Shown here: piece after piece, positions 61,929-64,000 of the stretch | How positions within the stretch are numbered: position 1 is the stretch's first letter | Layout: each line of letters opens with the position of its first letter | From: JANQHS01 sp965267505 | GTDB taxonomy: Bacteria > Bacteroidota > Bacteroidia > Cytophagales > CCMP332 | Direction: 5' to 3' | NCBI GenBank assembly: GCA_965267505.1 | Contig: OZ254081.1 | Span: forward strand, 2,356,001-2,420,000 | Length of the DNA: 64,000 bases | Translations under genes and position numbers: made by a program | Notes under the pieces: generated by a model | What the model was told of the DNA's origin: nothing | The model's database searches: none | Seen by the model: the letters and a program-made list of their open reading frames with translations, nothing else

Positions 61929-62647
61929 ATCTTTTCGAATTCGAATAACTCGAAATCTTTGGCGTAACGCTCCTCTAACAGCTTACGAGTCTCTTGATCA
62001 TAATATTTCTCGTAATTCCTTGATTTGCCCTTGGTCTTATTAAGAGAGGGTAGCTTAACCGGAGGGAGGCCAAACTCTTCCAGGATTGTATTCAATCCCT
62101 CTTCCAGGCTCTCAAAATGAATGATCCTGTCGGTGACCAGTTTTCCTTCCTCATCTATCAAGGGCTGACTTTGAGTGCGGGTCAGATGTTTCCAGTCATG
62201 TATCCATTTTTCTTTACTAGGGGGAGATAAAAGGACATCTTTCAATTCCCGGTCTTTAGTTGATCTCAGGTATTTCCAGCCGGATACAAATTTGTCATAG
62301 GGATTTCTTACCACAGAAAATTTCCAGGATTCTTTCCAGACTTGAGGGTATTTTACTTTAAACTCCTCGATTCGTCCTGCATAGACCCCAATTATTGGTT
62401 TCTTAGAAGGTCTCATCATGGACAGATATCCTATGTCCTCCAGGATATTCTTCATAGACGTACCGCCGCATTTAGGGGTTTTGATCCAAATGATCTGCTT
62501 TCCTGAGTAGGGTATGGCCTTAACAAAATACCTTACTCGTATTGAACGGATGAACTCCCCAAGTTTATAATTCAGGAGCCCCGGATAGGGGAAAATAGTG
62601 GTTTGGTTAAAGAACTTAATTTTCTTTTTGGGAATTGACATGGTCAA
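61925..62647 (-). CDS. Sulfotransferase family protein
   Basis: 240 residues. The PAPS 5'-phosphosulfate-binding loop is visible as WIKTPKCGGTSMKNILEDIG and the 3'-phosphate-binding segment as VVRNPYDKFVSGWKYLR, as in sulfotransferase family 2 (carbohydrate or surface glycan sulfotransferases). No signal peptide is obvious; the N-terminus is basic. The ATGs at 62647 or 62641 place its start within the last 32 bases of gldC, so it is translationally coupled to it. The acceptor is unknown; a surface polysaccharide or lipid is plausible given the neighbouring envelope genes. Family call moderate to strong. Confidence 0.85.
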   Translation of the reverse strand: MTMSIPKKKIKFFNQTTIFPYPGLLNYKLGEFIRSIRVRYFVKAIPYSGKQIIWIKTPKCGGTSMKNILEDIGYLSMMRPSKKPIIGVYAGRIEEFKVKYPQVWKESWKFSVVRNPYDKFVSGWKYLRSTKDRELKDVLLSPPSKEKWIHDWKHLTRTQSQPLIDEEGKLVTDRIIHFESLEEGLNTILEEFGLPPVKLPSLNKTKGKSRNYEKYYDQETRKLLEERYAKDFELFEFEKI

Positions 62648-62954
62648 CCAGGGACTGAAGGAAATCCTGCATCATATCGGCCATAGCATGATCCCCGGTT
62701 GCGTTTCTTAAACTTTCCGACATTCCTCCGATCATATCGATGTAGAAGATCTTCATATCGGGTACCTCCATCTCCTTGGTCCAGAGGTCGATCCTAAGTG
62801 TATTCCTTTGTTCGTGGTCCCAAAGGCCCAAAGCAAAGGCCCGGGCATCGTTTCCTGAATCCTTTGGCTTTTCAGTGGCCTCCCACTGAATCTCTTCAGG
62901 AACGTTTTCGTCATCAAGAGTGACCTTGATATTGATTTCAGAGTGTTTACTCAT
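62616..62954 (-). CDS. gldC: Gliding motility protein GldC
   Basis: A small cytoplasmic protein of 112 residues specific to Bacteroidota. The N-terminus MSKHSEINIKVTLDDENVPE and IQWEATEKPKDSGNDARAF, then LWDHEQRNTLRIDLWTKEM and MADMMQDFLQSLVDH, match GldC in order and length. Genetic studies in Flavobacterium johnsoniae tie gldC to gliding, where it stabilises or assists GldB; its exact action is unclear. gldB is not adjacent here, which is unusual. gldC sits between the M48 lipoprotein gene (2 bases upstream) and the sulfotransferase. Confidence 0.9.
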   Translation of the reverse strand: MSKHSEINIKVTLDDENVPEEIQWEATEKPKDSGNDARAFALGLWDHEQRNTLRIDLWTKEMEVPDMKIFYIDMIGGMSESLRNATGDHAMADMMQDFLQSLVDHVNSQKEN

Positions 62955-62956
62955 GA

Positions 62957-63772
62957 TTAGGGTAAGCTGTTTTTAAAGTCTTGATAAGTGCTTGGATTAA
63001 GCTCCGTTGTGCTACAACCAACGTCAGTGGCTTTTTGATTTATCTCCTCTATTCTGTCACATGGATCTGGATGGGTGCTTAACCAGGTCATGCTTCCTGT
63101 ACATTGTCCCTGATCCTTGATCTTTTGGAAGAAGCCTGCAGCACCGTTGCAAGCATATTCGCTTGAAGAGAGATAACGCACGGAATAATCGTCGCTTTCT
63201 GTTTCAAACTTTCTGCTAAATGAAAGAGAAGCAAGCCCTCCGGCTATTGCAGTTGTGATTTCTGCAAGCCTGTCCGGATCGTTTCCAAGAATAATAGCGG
63301 AAAGAATGGCTATTCCGTATTGGTTTTGAAGTTGCCTGGAAGAATGTCTTCTCTCCGCATGTGCGATCTCATGTCCAAGGACACCGGCAAGTTGATCCTC
63401 GGAATCCAGGTATTTAATCAATCCGGTGTAGACATAGATATAACCCCCCGGTGTTGCAAAGGCATTAAGGACATCTGCATTTATGATCTTGATGGAATCA
63501 TAGGCAAAACGATCTCCATACCTGATATCCGGACTTTCCAGGATCTTATCCATGATCCTTCGGATATGTCCATAGGCAGCTGGATAAGTAGCCTCATCCA
63601 GGATTGGAAATTGGCCTGTGGTATCGGTTCTGATCTGCTGGTTTACCTGGGCTCCAAGGGCAATATCCTGACTTACAGGAAAGATGACCCCAGGGCTTCC
63701 ATCATCCGAACAGGAAACTCCAAATGCTATTACGATGGCTAATGAAAAAGCTAATTGTATTGATCTACTCAT
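62957..63772 (-). CDS. M48 family metalloprotease, lipoprotein
   Basis: 271 residues. A lipoprotein signal places the lipidated cysteine at position 21 (AFGVSC). The catalytic zinc motif is HEIAH at 134-138 (LGHEIAHAERRHSSRQ). The third ligand is probably Glu in SRKFETESDDYSVRYL, and ATPGGYIYVYTGLI precedes the active site as in the BepA/LoiP group. I infer an outer-membrane-associated, periplasm-facing quality-control protease. Its ATG overlaps the scoB stop (ATGA), and gldC follows 2 bases after its own stop, so it lies within a scoB-M48-gldC-sulfotransferase transcription unit. Confidence 0.92.
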   Translation of the reverse strand: MSRSIQLAFSLAIVIAFGVSCSDDGSPGVIFPVSQDIALGAQVNQQIRTDTTGQFPILDEATYPAAYGHIRRIMDKILESPDIRYGDRFAYDSIKIINADVLNAFATPGGYIYVYTGLIKYLDSEDQLAGVLGHEIAHAERRHSSRQLQNQYGIAILSAIILGNDPDRLAEITTAIAGGLASLSFSRKFETESDDYSVRYLSSSEYACNGAAGFFQKIKDQGQCTGSMTWLSTHPDPCDRIEEINQKATDVGCSTTELNPSTYQDFKNSLP

Positions 63773-64000
63773 TCTATATTCATTTCCGGAATGTCACCCT
63801 CAACCAGAAGTTTTCCTTCAGTGGCATTTTGGATCTCTTCAACACTAACCCCAGGAGCTCTTTCCTTTAACGCAAAGCCTCCTTCGGGCAGCACATCCAA
63901 AACAGCCAGATTGGAGACTATTCTTTTCACACATTTTACCCCGGTTAGAGGAAGGCTGCAAGCTTTCAATAATTTTGATTCTCCGGCTCTGTTGGTGTGT
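63769..64000 (-). CDS. scoB: 3-oxoacid CoA-transferase subunit B, C-terminal end (5' part outside window)
   Basis: Only the last 76 residues are present and the frame is open at the right edge of the window. The segment runs from HTNRAGESKLLKACSLPLTG through VKRIVSNLAVLDVLPEGGF and KERAPGVSVEEIQNATEGKL, which is the characteristic end of the beta subunit of succinyl-CoA:3-ketoacid CoA-transferase. The enzyme activates acetoacetate using succinyl-CoA in ketone-body or fatty-acid metabolism. The alpha subunit gene is expected just beyond the edge. It overlaps the M48 gene by 4 bases. Confidence 0.9.
   Translation of the reverse strand, partial: HTNRAGESKLLKACSLPLTGVKCVKRIVSNLAVLDVLPEGGFALKERAPGVSVEEIQNATEGKLLVEGDIPEMNIE

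Noticed and set aside
1..64000. CRISPR arrays, insertion sequences, prophage, defence islands, tRNA and rRNA genes.
   Set aside because: No spaced direct repeats, transposase, integrase, phage or restriction genes, and no RNA-gene patterns were found on reading through. The repeats present are protein-coding.

Overview
The window looks like chromosomal DNA from a member of the Bacteroidota, probably a free-living, gliding or T9SS-bearing lineage such as Flavobacteriales, Cytophagales or a relative. The marker genes are gldC, porQ, two secreted proteins ending in type IX secretion (T9SS) sorting domains, an S46 dipeptidyl-peptidase, an OmpA/PD40 protein, a DUF2723 protein, and a bifunctional formiminotransferase-cyclodeaminase. 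Several promoters carry a candidate -7 element of the Bacteroidota type (TAnnTTTG). I see no IS element, prophage, CRISPR array, tRNA or rRNA. Gene density is very high. Only one gene-free stretch exceeds 300 bases (21963-22318, next to dnaA), and many neighbouring genes overlap by a few bases.

Layout. 1-7.4 kb: recQ (cut by the left edge), divergent manC, then rlmB, a DUF2723 membrane glycosyltransferase, a membrane cytochrome c and an outer-membrane barrel. 7.4-12.9 kb: a giant T9SS-exported protein made of Ig-like repeats. 13-20.6 kb: a lipoprotein, clpB, an orphan TRAP-type binding protein with a parvulin fragment, a TerB-like protein, a CoA-transferase, YceI and a LOG-type phosphoribohydrolase. 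20.6-26.2 kb: dnaA, a possible origin region, and both methylmalonyl-CoA mutase subunits. 26.2-38 kb: an exported TPR-CHAT protein, an HtrA protease, a GH3 enzyme, dxr, rseP and an OmpA/PD40 protein. 38-45.3 kb: lon, porQ, hslU, then ugd and a UDP-glucuronate decarboxylase (UDP-xylose synthesis). 45.3-53.1 kb: two envelope proteins, two secreted YwqK/MORN-type proteins, an S46 peptidase and a small membrane protein. 53.2-58.4 kb: an M13 metallopeptidase and a second T9SS cargo protein. 58.5-64 kb: dcd, hutI and ftcD (histidine degradation), a sulfotransferase, gldC, an M48 lipoprotein protease and the end of scoB.

How the genes work together. Two themes dominate. One is protein quality control: ClpB, HtrA, RseP, Lon, HslU, a parvulin, and the M13, M48 and S46 peptidases. 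The other is the cell surface: T9SS components and cargo, gliding, nucleotide-sugar synthesis, protein glycosylation and outer-membrane barrels. The most unusual signals are these: a related TGTCA/TGACA-type motif lying directly upstream of both clpB and lon; an exact three-domain higher-order repeat in the giant surface protein; an S46 peptidase with glutamine at the position that sets P1 specificity in DPP7/DPP11; an exported CHAT protease; and a run of convergent gene pairs whose stop codons overlap by exactly four bases. No wholly new multi-gene system is obvious. These are the best leads.
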